A stretch of DNA of 64,000 nt from Anaerolineae bacterium (lineage in GTDB: Bacteria; Chloroflexota; Anaerolineae; Aggregatilineales; Phototrophicaceae), in NCBI GenBank assembly GCA_022843745.1, contig JALHNB010000040.1, positions 1 through 64,000 of the forward strand, given 5' to 3'. Of this stretch, positions 54,850 through 63,681 are shown in pieces. Position 1 is the first letter of the stretch, and each line of letters opens with the position of its first letter. The notes below the pieces were generated by a model that saw only the letters and a program-made list of their open reading frames with translations, was not told the DNA's origin and made no database searches. A program made the translations under genes and the position numbers.

Positions 54850-54864
54850 CAATCCCTCCTGTTA

Positions 54865-54912
54865 AAAATGAGGATCGTTAACCTAATCAAAATGAGGGTC
54901 GTTAACCTAATT
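54865..54912. repeat. Two tandem 24-bp repeats upstream of the DUF4177-like gene
   Basis: Copies at 54865-54888 and 54889-54912 (aaaatgaggRtcgttaacctaat) differ at two positions. Each holds the palindrome gttaac. They begin 16 bases from the start codon. Confidence 0.8.
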
Positions 54913-54971
54913 TACCCTATTTTCGCAGAAGGGCGAACGAAAGCAAATCAATTTTCGGAAACCTGAGCAAT

Positions 54972-55328
54972 TTACTGATCCCAGGACGGCGGCATCTGCA
55001 ATTTTTGCTTCTTCAGCACGGCGATTTCTTCCTGCTGCTGCTTGATCCGTTCCGCCAGACGGCGGCGCTCAACTTCCGAATCGGCTAACGTCTCACGCAG
55101 TTCATGATTCTCACGGGCAAGGAATTCGAACTCAAGCACACGGTCAGCCTGGGCGCGAAGCAAATTATCATGCTGTACCGCTAACACTTCATAGCCATCC
55201 AGCAGGCGGAGCGTGATCTCCGCAAACAGGTTATAGCCGCTTTTCAGGATTTTTCTGGCATGTTTGCGAAACAGCGCTCGATCCGCGTCTGTTAGGTGGT
55301 GATCTGTCACTCGTGTGTTATTCACCAT
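54972..55328 (-). CDS. Small coiled-coil protein
   Basis: This 118-aa protein is mostly alpha-helical, with a long coiled coil from about residue 45 to 110 (LRAQADRVLEFEFLARENHELRETLADSEVERRRLAERI). A short N-terminal region (HHLTDADRALFRKHARKILKSGYNLFAEI) precedes it. No family is recognised. A gggggaacgt motif precedes the ATG. It lies between the two DUF4177-like genes in the same direction, suggesting a joint function. Confidence 0.65.
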   Translation of the reverse strand: MVNNTRVTDHHLTDADRALFRKHARKILKSGYNLFAEITLRLLDGYEVLAVQHDNLLRAQADRVLEFEFLARENHELRETLADSEVERRRLAERIKQQQEEIAVLKKQKLQMPPSWDQ

Positions 55329-55408
55329 ACGTTCCCCCTGTTTGCCCCAGCTCGCTCATCATCTACCCTGAGTGATCGTTTTGCAGGGATGTCCCCACCC
55401 TATTTTGG

Positions 55409-55693
55409 CTAAGTGCTGCCGTTGCCCGTAGCCTCCGGCGGTCTCACTAATTGACGTTTGAAGACATACAGCTTCGCGTCCGCCCCGGCAATCGTCATCA
55501 AATCCCAGCCTTGCAGACCAAATTGATTCAACGTCTCGTGGAGCGGCTTATTCTTCAGTCCCGTCTCTTTTTCGCCGTTGATCTCATAGGTCGTTGAACC
55601 GTAAGAGTAATTGTAGCTCATGGTCATATACTCCCAGCGCGGAATACGGGCTTGTGCTGGAACAAGCGGTTTTGTCCCTGGTTGATTCGTCAT
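55409..55693 (-). CDS. DUF4177-like small protein
   Basis: This 94-aa protein carries the same RWEYMTMSYNY ... LHETLNQFGLQGWDLMTIAG ... YVFKRQ pattern as the protein at 54478-54849, without the N-terminal extension. The middle (SYGSTTYEINGEKETGLKNKPL) forms a loop between strands. Its stop lies 81 bases upstream of the coiled-coil gene start. Function is unknown. Confidence 0.72.
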   Translation of the reverse strand: MTNQPGTKPLVPAQARIPRWEYMTMSYNYSYGSTTYEINGEKETGLKNKPLHETLNQFGLQGWDLMTIAGADAKLYVFKRQLVRPPEATGNGST

Positions 55694-55763
55694 ATGGCTT
55701 AGTTCCCTCTAATTTCGTTTTAAACGCTTAAACACCAGACGGCGCATGATCGCCTCTTTGTAA

Positions 55764-57020
55764 CTATAGTACGTTTATTGGCTCTTGCCGCAAGCGCTGA
55801 TAAAACGCCACACAAAGTGCAATCAAAATACCCGTTCGCGTCAGCACCAGCACCGTAAACGGCATCACCAGCGTACCCGTGATTTGCCCACCCGTATCGC
55901 CTGTTCGGATAAACAGCAGCGGATACTCGACAAATGTCACGAGGCTTAACATCACGATTGTCAGAACACCATTGCGGGTCGGAAACGCCAACAGCACCAG
56001 TGGGATAATCTGCACCAGCCACTGCGGACTCCATCCTTGCGCCTGCAAGAAGAAAATCAACAGCGTGATGCCGACAAACGCCACCAACCCTTTATCATCG
56101 AAACGGCGCGAGCGCACAAATACGAACAGGCCGATTCCCGCTGCCGCCGCCAATCGCAGCCACCCCGGAATAACCGCCGGGTTTCCGGTCAATGCCGACG
56201 CTTGCGCAGGGTCAAAATGGCTCTGCACTGTGCCAAAATTTCCGGTGGTCATGTTGCCATCAATCAGCGCCCACACCGTTTGATAGGACGATTTTCCAAA
56301 CTGCGCGGTCAGCGACGGAAGGGTCATCTCGGCATTTTGTGCAAAGAATGGCAAATAAACCAGCACAAACAATCCAATTATTATAACAGAATATCGCGAG
56401 GCAGCGTTACGATCACGAAAACGCCAGACCGCACCGAGGATCAACGCTGGCGTAAACTTGGTCAGTGCGCCAATTGCTGCTGCCACCGCTGACCGCGAAT
56501 CGCGCTTTTCGAGCAGCCACCACAAACCAAGCAGCAGAAAAAACGCGACAATCGTCTCAAAGTTCCACCAGATGAAAATCATCGGCGCGAGCGTTACGGC
56601 ATAAATCCAGCAGAGTGACATACCCGTATTCGTGCCATGCAGTCGCGTCCCGATTTTGCGAATCAGGATAAGATTGCCAACATCAAATGCCAGCACGATC
56701 AGCCCTATCAGCATCGACCAATTGCTGTAATTGGCATTCGCGCCCTGGAGCTGATAGACAAATGATGTAAGGAAGTACCAGACAGGCGGGAATTCACTCC
56801 ACCAGTCGCGAAACGGCCATTGATCCTGTCCGGTTAATTCCGACAGCGCATAGTGATACAGGCGATCCCCGCCAGCACCAACGCCGCGCTCAACATCATT
56901 AATCACCAGCGGTTGGTAAACCAGCAGCAGCATCAGCCGGAAGCTGGCGAATAAAATCAGCAGCAGACGAAAGTCCGCCAGAAGTGTTGTGAGTTTGAGT
57001 TCGGAACGTGAGTCAGTCAT
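55764..57020 (-). CDS. GT87-like polytopic membrane protein
   Basis: This 418-aa membrane protein of about ten spans has a first-loop motif LVINDVERGVGAGGDRLYHYALSELTGQDQWPFRDWWSEFPPVWYFL. The Asp residue and the later AALTKFTPALILGAVWRFRDR stretch match GT87/DUF2029 relatives, where a conserved KP/KF-T stretch follows the third span pair. It probably transfers a sugar from a polyprenyl-phosphate donor. It is transcribed after the 57056-58504 gene, 35 bases away. Confidence 0.78.
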   Translation of the reverse strand: MTDSRSELKLTTLLADFRLLLILFASFRLMLLLVYQPLVINDVERGVGAGGDRLYHYALSELTGQDQWPFRDWWSEFPPVWYFLTSFVYQLQGANANYSNWSMLIGLIVLAFDVGNLILIRKIGTRLHGTNTGMSLCWIYAVTLAPMIFIWWNFETIVAFFLLLGLWWLLEKRDSRSAVAAAIGALTKFTPALILGAVWRFRDRNAASRYSVIIIGLFVLVYLPFFAQNAEMTLPSLTAQFGKSSYQTVWALIDGNMTTGNFGTVQSHFDPAQASALTGNPAVIPGWLRLAAAAGIGLFVFVRSRRFDDKGLVAFVGITLLIFFLQAQGWSPQWLVQIIPLVLLAFPTRNGVLTIVMLSLVTFVEYPLLFIRTGDTGGQITGTLVMPFTVLVLTRTGILIALCVAFYQRLRQEPINVL

Positions 57021-57055
57021 GTTTCTCTGGATTTTCTGTGACTCTATGCTTCAAA

Positions 57056-58504
57056 TTATGTTTCCTTTGTAAACACAACCGCCAGATCATCTTCATAATC
57101 GGCTTTCCAATCGGGTTCTTCGCGCAAATGCTGCGCCAACCCACTTTGGGTTTCGACAACGACCATTTTAATATTGTACTGTTCGAGCGTTTCGCGCCAA
57201 CCCTCGCCACCACGCGCTGTGTTCAGATAGGTGGTCAGGAGTTCGTCGCCATACAGGTCGGTGCGTCCATCGACAAACACTGGATATTCCGGCGCGGCGA
57301 ACATCAGATAGCCACCCCAGTTATAGCTATTGAACATTGGCCCATCAGGATGTTTTTCGTTGAGATATTCGGCGGCATCCAGCGGCAAAAACATGGCCTG
57401 CCCCTCGTGAACAGTTTCCTGATCAAGTACCAGCAGCACTTTCGCCAGCGAACCGAGCATCACCACGCCGACCAGAATCGCATTGATCCGCGCCATACTC
57501 CGGGTCGGACGTTTGATTGTTTGCAGCACCCAACCGCGTTCGGCTAAAACCGCGTCCAGGTGAATCGTCAAAACAGGTGTCGCGACAACCGCAAACACGG
57601 CGATATTGCGCCCCGCCAGCAGCGCCATAAACGCAGTCCCGGAAAGCAGCACAAAATCTGTCCAATCCAACCGCTTCGGACTCGCCCCTATCGCACCCAA
57701 AACGCCCAAAATCAGCGCGATAAACGGCCATGTTTGACGCTCATGAAAATTGGGTGAGTTCCATTCCTGGATAAACTCCTGCAACGCGCCAATACTCACC
57801 GTCTGGAACGGGACTTGCAGCATTTGCAACCCATAGGGGTTCACAACCAGCGCCGCGATGGAAACCAGCGAAACGATCACCAATTTACGTAATCGCGCCC
57901 ACGAAATGACCGTTTCGGATTTTGGGTTAAAAATATTACCGAGGATTTCGCCCGCGATTGTGCCGCCAAGCAAAATAAAGCCAATCGAAAACCCGGCGTG
58001 GAGATTCCCCCACATCAGCATAATAACCGGAATTAGCCAGAGTCGGTCAATTTGTTTGCGCTTGTACAAAAACAGCAGATATAAAATGAGGGTACTGAGG
58101 AAAAATGACAGCATTTGCGGGCGTGGCGACCAGAATACCGCCGCCGTCGCCGCGCCAACCACCAGGGCAAACGCGCGGAGATAAACATTACCTGCGCACA
58201 TGCGATAAATGAGGTACATGCCTGCCGTCGCTAACGCTGCCGTGTAGATTGCCAGCCCAAAATTTCCCGCGAGCTGCCACGCAGCATACAGAATAATCTG
58301 TGCGCCCCAGCTATGGTTAATCCAGGGTTCGCCCGCTTTTGTAAACGAAAATGGATCAGCATAAATCATGCCCTGAGTCAGCGTATATTCACCGCTGCGG
58401 ATATGCCACCAGGTATCGGTATCGGTTGGGATGCGGGTCGCCAGCGCGAACAGCAGAGAAAACAAAATAATGACCGCTGCACGCTCAATCGTCAATTGAC
58501 GCAT
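57056..58504 (-). CDS. Polytopic membrane protein, GT39/GT-C-like
   Basis: This 482-aa protein has about eleven spans and a first loop TRIPTDTDTWWHIRSGEYTLTQGMIYADPFSFTKAGEPWINHSWGAQIILY, in which TDTWWH supplies the acidic residue expected of GT-C enzymes. A soluble C-terminal part follows (NEKHPDGPMFNSYNWGGYLMFAAPEYPVFVDGRTDLYG). This architecture is common in Chloroflexota and related phyla; the precise reaction is unknown. Confidence 0.78.
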   Translation of the reverse strand: MRQLTIERAAVIILFSLLFALATRIPTDTDTWWHIRSGEYTLTQGMIYADPFSFTKAGEPWINHSWGAQIILYAAWQLAGNFGLAIYTAALATAGMYLIYRMCAGNVYLRAFALVVGAATAAVFWSPRPQMLSFFLSTLILYLLFLYKRKQIDRLWLIPVIMLMWGNLHAGFSIGFILLGGTIAGEILGNIFNPKSETVISWARLRKLVIVSLVSIAALVVNPYGLQMLQVPFQTVSIGALQEFIQEWNSPNFHERQTWPFIALILGVLGAIGASPKRLDWTDFVLLSGTAFMALLAGRNIAVFAVVATPVLTIHLDAVLAERGWVLQTIKRPTRSMARINAILVGVVMLGSLAKVLLVLDQETVHEGQAMFLPLDAAEYLNEKHPDGPMFNSYNWGGYLMFAAPEYPVFVDGRTDLYGDELLTTYLNTARGGEGWRETLEQYNIKMVVVETQSGLAQHLREEPDWKADYEDDLAVVFTKET

Positions 58505-58523
58505 AAAATAAACGCCTCAAATA

Positions 58524-58558
58524 AATGCTCTATCTATCTCCGTTAATGCTCTATCTAT
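58524..58558. repeat. Direct repeat of 14 bp upstream of the GT39-like gene
   Basis: aatgctctatctat occurs at 58524-58537 and 58545-58558, 20 bases upstream of the membrane-protein start. The 131-base gap holds nothing else recognisable. Confidence 0.6.
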
Positions 58559-58635
58559 GATGATCGAAAATTATTCGAAAAATCGTAAAGATGTTTAGTT
58601 TTATGTTACAGCTTTTGAACTTCTCATCTGGCGGC

Positions 58636-59670
58636 TCAATGATTTGGCGCGGGGCCAGTGGATGAACGAATGACAAGCTGACCGGTGATATGTACATTTT
58701 GTGGCGCGAGTTTGGGATTCACAAGGCGGGAGAAAACAAGCCGCGCTGATGTCCGCCCCAATTCTTCAGCATCCATCCGCACGGTCGTCAGCGGTGGGTT
58801 GACATAACTTGCTAAAGCAATGTCGTCGAAACTGGCGATAGAAATATCTTCTGGTACACGTAACCCACGTTCGGCAATCGCCCGCAGCGCTCCAATCGCC
58901 AATAAGTCATTGATAACGACCAGTGCTGTCACACGCGGGGAGCGATCCAGCAGCCGTCCAGCCGCCTGATAGCCCTCTTCAAGCGTTGTGCCGCAGTATT
59001 CGATTAAATTATCTTCAGTGGGCAAGCTCGCCTTTTGCAATGCGGCCTGATACGCCGTCAAACGATCCCAGCCCATCTGATCGTGGGCTACCCCATAAAT
59101 CAGGCCGATGCAGCGATGTCCTAATGAGAGCAGATACTCCATCAACTGCGTCGCGCCCTTTTGGAAGCTCGTGGCGACGACATCTATGCCATCCACATTT
59201 CCGATACCTGCATTCATCATCACCAACGGTTTACGGCGCTGTACCAACTGCTCGATTTCATCATTGACCTGATTTTCATAGGTAAGCACCAAAATCAAGC
59301 CATCAATACGCCGCCGCGATAAGGAACGGACGCTGTGAAGTTCGCGATCCGGGTCAAGTGATGTGCTGATGAGCAGCAAATCGTAGCCTTCGCTCTGCGC
59401 TTCCTGCTCAACCCCCGAAGCGATTTGCCAGTAATGCGGATTGTGCATATCGGGTATCAGCAGTCCAATCGTGTTTGTCGTACCGGAACGCAGCGATTGT
59501 GCCATCGCGTCCGGCTGATAGCCCAATTCATTAATCGCGTGAAGAACACGCTGCCGCGTTTCTTCGGTAATCGAGATCGGCCCTTCAGTCAGACCATTAA
59601 CCACATAGGATACAGTCGCACGGGAAACACCCGCCAACCGTGCAACGTCGATTTGAGTAGGCCGCTTCAT
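58636..59670 (-). CDS. LacI-family transcriptional repressor
   Basis: This 344-aa protein has the N-terminal helix-turn-helix and hinge (TQIDVARLAGVSRATVSYVVNG, GYQPDAMAQSLRSGTTNTIGLLIPD) and a periplasmic-binding-like sensor domain. It should repress the divergent sugar ABC operon and release on binding a sugar. The intergenic region holds two ACACGTGT palindromes. The sites lie where they would block both divergent promoters, so autoregulation is likely. The sugar is not known. Confidence 0.93.
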   Translation of the reverse strand: MKRPTQIDVARLAGVSRATVSYVVNGLTEGPISITEETRQRVLHAINELGYQPDAMAQSLRSGTTNTIGLLIPDMHNPHYWQIASGVEQEAQSEGYDLLLISTSLDPDRELHSVRSLSRRRIDGLILVLTYENQVNDEIEQLVQRRKPLVMMNAGIGNVDGIDVVATSFQKGATQLMEYLLSLGHRCIGLIYGVAHDQMGWDRLTAYQAALQKASLPTEDNLIEYCGTTLEEGYQAAGRLLDRSPRVTALVVINDLLAIGALRAIAERGLRVPEDISIASFDDIALASYVNPPLTTVRMDAEELGRTSARLVFSRLVNPKLAPQNVHITGQLVIRSSTGPAPNH

Positions 59671-59692
59671 AAAAATCCACTTTCTAAAAAAT

Positions 59693-59721
59693 TTGACATG
59701 CCTTATACTAAGTGTTAATGT
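59693..59721 (+). promoter_or_regulatory. Promoter of the propeller-permease ABC operon
   Basis: A perfect TTGACA (59693-59698) lies 17 bases from TAATGT (59716-59721). This is a strong sigma-70-type promoter whose start falls on the operators. The leader is about 130 bases long. Confidence 0.65.
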
Positions 59722-59742
59722 ACACGTGTAAGTGACACGTGT
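59721..59742. promoter_or_regulatory. Tandem LacI-type operators (two ACACGTGT palindromes)
   Basis: A 10-bp perfect palindrome tacacgtgta (59721-59730) is followed by acacgtgt (59735-59742). The centres are 13 bp apart. The central CG and symmetric layout are typical of LacI-family sites, and they start at the last base of the -10 element. Confidence 0.75.
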
Positions 59743-59861
59743 AAATCTATTGTACTGATTCCTGGAAAAACAGATAGAGAGTAAGGAGGTACGCAGCTTT
59801 ACACAACTCTCGCTTCACATTTAAATGATTAGATCAAAAACACTTTTAGGGAGAAAAAAAC

Positions 59862-61568
59862 ATGCTTCATCGAGTGCGATTTTTATTAGCTCTTATGTTG
59901 ATCGGCATCATGCTGGTCGCTTCGTTTGGCAGCCTGACACTTGCTCAGGACGCTACCGAAGAAGCCGATGTTGTTGAAATCGAAGGCAGTGACAGCGGCG
60001 CAGCAGCCGAACTCTCTGGCACGATTACGATCAGCTTCCAGGGCAATGACACTCAAACCTGGGAATCGATGTGCGCAGCCTACCAGGAACTTCATCCTGC
60101 GGTGAGCTGCGTCGTAGAACTGCGTCCCGGCGAAGGTTATCAGGAATTTATCCGCGCCCAGTTTGCGGGCGGCGATCCTACCTTCTCACTGGTTAACGCC
60201 AACGTCGTCGCCGATCTGATTAATGACAAAGCATTCCTCGATATGAGCGCTTATCTCGACAAGGTTAGCCCCTATACCGGCAACCCCTGGCGTGATGATA
60301 TGGACGAGGCCGCTCTCGGCAATATGCGCAACCCTCTCACAGGCGAACTTCCGGTACTGAACCTGGAAACTGTACAGGTGTTGTGGTTCTACAATAAAGA
60401 TGCATTCGCCAAAGCTGGTATCCTGGAAGACGCTGAAGCAGTTGCAGCAACCGAAGCTAATCAACCTACCTGGGAACAATTCCTGAACTGGTGTGATGCG
60501 CTGAAAACGGCTGGTTATACCCCAGTTGCTATCGCAGGTGATTATGACTCGTTCTGGGCAGGCGCTTTCGGCTGGATTGCCCGTATGTACGCCGACCAAT
60601 ACACCCGTGATGAGGCCGAAATCGTCCGGTGCCAACCCGGCGATTACTGCTTCCGTGAAGGTGTCGATGACCAATGGGTATACGACCCCACCGATCCATT
60701 CAACGATGATAATACCGATATCACCTTCAATCCTGTTCGCAAGATGATCGCCCTGCGCGATGGCGTGCAATCGGTTAGCGGGCCAGCATGGCGGGCTATG
60801 TACGAAAACTTCAAAGCCTTTAGTGATCGCTGCGCACCCGATGGCTGGATCGGCACCAAAGATGCCTACCCACTATTCCTGACTCAGAAAGCGGCTATCC
60901 GTCTTGATGGCGCATGGCTGTTGAGCCAATTCGAAAAGAATATTCAAAGTCTCGCCGAAGGTACCTATTACACAGCCGCCGAAGAAGGCGCTCCGACCCC
61001 CACCCCGTCGGCAGATGACCAGGCAGCAACCGTGTTTGAAATCGGCTCGTTCAACAACCCCAGCATGGAAGGCCCAGAAGTGGATTCACCGGCGCGTACC
61101 ATTGAAGTCAATATCGGCTTCTGGGGCGTTCCGAAGAAGGATCAGGCGCAAAACGATCTGGAAATGGACTTCCTGATGTTCGTAACCAGCCCAGAGGGTT
61201 ATGGCCTTTACCTGCAAAACAGGCTGGATGCTAATAACCCGAACGGTGGCGTGAACGGCCCACCAGCAGTTCGCAATGCACAACTTCCCGAAGATTTAGC
61301 GGCTCGCTTCGCTGGTTTACGTCTGATTGGCAATACCGAGAAAGATACAGCAGGTTCGTATCGTTCACGCGGTGTCAATGACTTCCAGCCATCCGTTCGC
61401 GAATGGGTAGACCTGGCACAGCAATATTTCACGAATGAAATCACGCTGGATCAATTTCTGGAAGGCTACCAGCAATCCCTGACCAATAACTTCGACGGAA
61501 TCCTTGAACATAGTAACATCACCCCTGAGGATCTCGAAGACCCGACCAAGAAACCTGTCAATCAATAA
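59862..61568 (+). CDS. ABC transporter sugar-binding protein, family 1, long form
   Basis: This 568-aa solute-binding protein has a signal peptide (RVRFLLALMLIGIMLVASFGSLTLAQ), then a Glu/Asp/Ser-rich spacer to residue 50, and a binding core starting ISFQGNDTQTWESMCAAYQELHP. An inserted segment TPTPSADDQAATV sits at about 385, making it longer than most family members. A Trp- and Tyr-rich cleft is suggested by WYFNK-like and FWAGAFGWIARMY stretches. An agggag ribosome-binding site lies eight bases upstream. Substrate unknown. Confidence 0.9.
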   Translation: MLHRVRFLLALMLIGIMLVASFGSLTLAQDATEEADVVEIEGSDSGAAAELSGTITISFQGNDTQTWESMCAAYQELHPAVSCVVELRPGEGYQEFIRAQFAGGDPTFSLVNANVVADLINDKAFLDMSAYLDKVSPYTGNPWRDDMDEAALGNMRNPLTGELPVLNLETVQVLWFYNKDAFAKAGILEDAEAVAATEANQPTWEQFLNWCDALKTAGYTPVAIAGDYDSFWAGAFGWIARMYADQYTRDEAEIVRCQPGDYCFREGVDDQWVYDPTDPFNDDNTDITFNPVRKMIALRDGVQSVSGPAWRAMYENFKAFSDRCAPDGWIGTKDAYPLFLTQKAAIRLDGAWLLSQFEKNIQSLAEGTYYTAAEEGAPTPTPSADDQAATVFEIGSFNNPSMEGPEVDSPARTIEVNIGFWGVPKKDQAQNDLEMDFLMFVTSPEGYGLYLQNRLDANNPNGGVNGPPAVRNAQLPEDLAARFAGLRLIGNTEKDTAGSYRSRGVNDFQPSVREWVDLAQQYFTNEITLDQFLEGYQQSLTNNFDGILEHSNITPEDLEDPTKKPVNQ

Positions 61569-61582
61569 CATCAATCCAATGA

Positions 61583-61608
61583 TAGGGACACGGCGCACCG
61601 TGTCCCTA
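61583..61608. repeat. GTAGGG-type palindrome between binding-protein and fusion-permease genes
   Basis: tagggacacgg (61583-61593) pairs perfectly with ccgtgtcccta (61598-61608) around cgca. It belongs to the same family as the two palindromes in the 51561-53138 gene. It sits 14 bases after the binding-protein stop and may also stabilise that mRNA. Confidence 0.85.
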
Positions 61609-61650
61609 CCACCATACAACCCCTGTCTCAAAAATTAAAGGAGTCGAGAT

Positions 61651-63666
61651 ATGCCCGGCCTTCCTCGTTTAAGGCATATTACGCTATCGCTGATTTTCAT
61701 CGCGTGTGCGGCGATATTCTCCCTTCCAGCGTTGGCGCAAAGCGGACAATGGGAACAACAAATTGGCGATGTCGTCTACAGCACGGCGCTTTCTGCCGAT
61801 GGAAGCGTTCAAATCGTTGGCAGTCGTAACAATCGTGCCGCCGCTTATGACGCACAGGGCAATCTGCTCTGGGAATTCAAACCAGGCAGCACTGTCTGGG
61901 GCGTTTCCACATCCGAAGATGGGCAATGGACAGCAGTTGCCAGTGAAGATCGCAATGTTTATCTTCTAAATGCCCAGGGGGAGCAGGTCTGGGCCTTTCG
62001 TTCGACGCGCATCATGCTGGATGTCGCCGTTTCGCGCGATGGTTCTCGCATTTTCGCTAGCGATGAAGGCCGGATAGTCTATTTTCTGGATCGTGAAACA
62101 GGCGAACCTCTCTGGCAAGCCACCCTGAGCAATATTGCTGATCGAGTAACAATCTACGGTGGCAGTACCATCCGTGCCATTGCAGGCAACCGCGATTCGC
62201 AAGTGATCCTGTTCGGGCCGGATGGCAAGCAGCTTTGGCAAAAACAGCTTTCTGACAGCGTTTTGAGCGTTGGTGTGAACGGCAACGGCACAAGCGTTGT
62301 GGCAGGCACGCTCGACGGCAAAGTCACACTCATCAACGGTGCAAATTCCGATACAGTCTGGCAGATTGAACTGCCGAACGAGGTGGTCTGCAATACGCGC
62401 GAATCGTCAAACTGCGTCAAGGTCGCGATCTCCGCAGATGCCAGCCGAATTCTGGTTGGCACGATCAATGGGGATGTCTACCTGCTCAATGGCACAGATG
62501 GTTCGATTGTTCAGACACAGACCGCAGGCGCTCCGGTGACTTCTGTCTCGATTTCACGCGATGGGCAAACGCTGATGTTTGCTACCCGTGAAGGGATCGT
62601 CAACTCAACCAACACCGCCGTCGCTGCTGCTGAATTCGCTGCTGCCCAGGAGCGCCAGCGCAACCTGACTATTGGTATCCCTGTCGCACTTTTGCTCGTA
62701 CTGGCCGTATTTACCGGATGGGTGCGCGGCACTGAAACCGGACGAAATTTTTGGACTGTACAAATTCGTGAGCCGCGAGAATTTTTAGTCCGTGTCTGGC
62801 GCAGCCGAACTTCCTATATCCTCATCGCGCCAACAATTATTCTCTTACTGATATTCAATTATTACCCAGCCGCTTCTGGCCTTTACCATTCATTTACTGA
62901 ATGGGATGGTGTCAAAACCGAATGGGCGGGTTTGTCCCAATTCCAAGCGCTTCTCAACAGCCAGTATTTCTGGATTGGTGTTCAGAATGCGCTGATTCTG
63001 GCGATAGCGGCCTTCGTTAAACTGTGTGTGCCGCTGTTTGTCGCGGAGTTGATCTTTCACATTCGCAGCACCAGCCTGCAATACGCCATCCGTACAATGT
63101 TTATTATCCCGCTGGTCGTTCCCGGCGTGGTCGGCATTCTCTTGTGGGTCAATATCTATGACCCCAATATCGGCCTGCTCAATCAAACCCTGACACTTTT
63201 AGGTCTCGATGACCTTACGCGCTCCTGGCTAGGCGATAAAACAACTGCCCTGCCTGCAATCATCGCGATTGGCTTACCCTGGGTCGGCCCGTTTGCCTTG
63301 CTGATCTTTTATGGCGGCCTGATTTCTATCCCACAGGAATTATTTGATGCTGCCAAAGTCGATGGCGCAACCTGGTGGACTCGCTTCTGGCGTATCGACT
63401 TACCGCTGTTGATGAGTCAGGTTAAACTTTTGGTTATTCTGGCGTTTATTGGCAGTGTTCAGGAGTTCCAGAGTATATTCTTAACCACAGGCGGCGGGCC
63501 AGGTAGTTCGACCTATACGCCTGCGCTTGAATTGTATTATCAGGCGACTCGTTTCAATAACTATGGCCTGGCTTCAGCGATGGGAACGGTGCTGTTTATC
63601 GTAATTTTGGGCGGCACAATTATCAATTTGCGCTATGTGCGCTCGCAAACTGAGTATGAGGCGTAA
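61651..63666 (+). CDS. Secreted beta-propeller fused to a MalF-type ABC permease
   Basis: This 671-aa protein has an N-terminal signal peptide (LIFIACAAIFSLPALAQ). About seven WD40/PQQ-like blades follow (residues 30-325, with repeats such as STALSADGSVQIVGS, GVSTSEDGQWTAVAS, DVAVSRDGSRIFAS and SVSISRDGQTLMFAT). One connecting span (IGIPVALLLVLAVFTGWV) leads to a complete CUT1 permease from about 375 to the end with the EAA loop FDAAKVDGATWWTRFWRIDLPLL. A cleavable signal or anchor places the propeller outside the cell, next to the binding protein. Both parts are in one uninterrupted frame. An aggag site precedes the ATG by seven bases. Confidence 0.88.
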   Translation: MPGLPRLRHITLSLIFIACAAIFSLPALAQSGQWEQQIGDVVYSTALSADGSVQIVGSRNNRAAAYDAQGNLLWEFKPGSTVWGVSTSEDGQWTAVASEDRNVYLLNAQGEQVWAFRSTRIMLDVAVSRDGSRIFASDEGRIVYFLDRETGEPLWQATLSNIADRVTIYGGSTIRAIAGNRDSQVILFGPDGKQLWQKQLSDSVLSVGVNGNGTSVVAGTLDGKVTLINGANSDTVWQIELPNEVVCNTRESSNCVKVAISADASRILVGTINGDVYLLNGTDGSIVQTQTAGAPVTSVSISRDGQTLMFATREGIVNSTNTAVAAAEFAAAQERQRNLTIGIPVALLLVLAVFTGWVRGTETGRNFWTVQIREPREFLVRVWRSRTSYILIAPTIILLLIFNYYPAASGLYHSFTEWDGVKTEWAGLSQFQALLNSQYFWIGVQNALILAIAAFVKLCVPLFVAELIFHIRSTSLQYAIRTMFIIPLVVPGVVGILLWVNIYDPNIGLLNQTLTLLGLDDLTRSWLGDKTTALPAIIAIGLPWVGPFALLIFYGGLISIPQELFDAAKVDGATWWTRFWRIDLPLLMSQVKLLVILAFIGSVQEFQSIFLTTGGGPGSSTYTPALELYYQATRFNNYGLASAMGTVLFIVILGGTIINLRYVRSQTEYEA

Positions 63667-63681
63667 CCGGAGACGTTCTAG

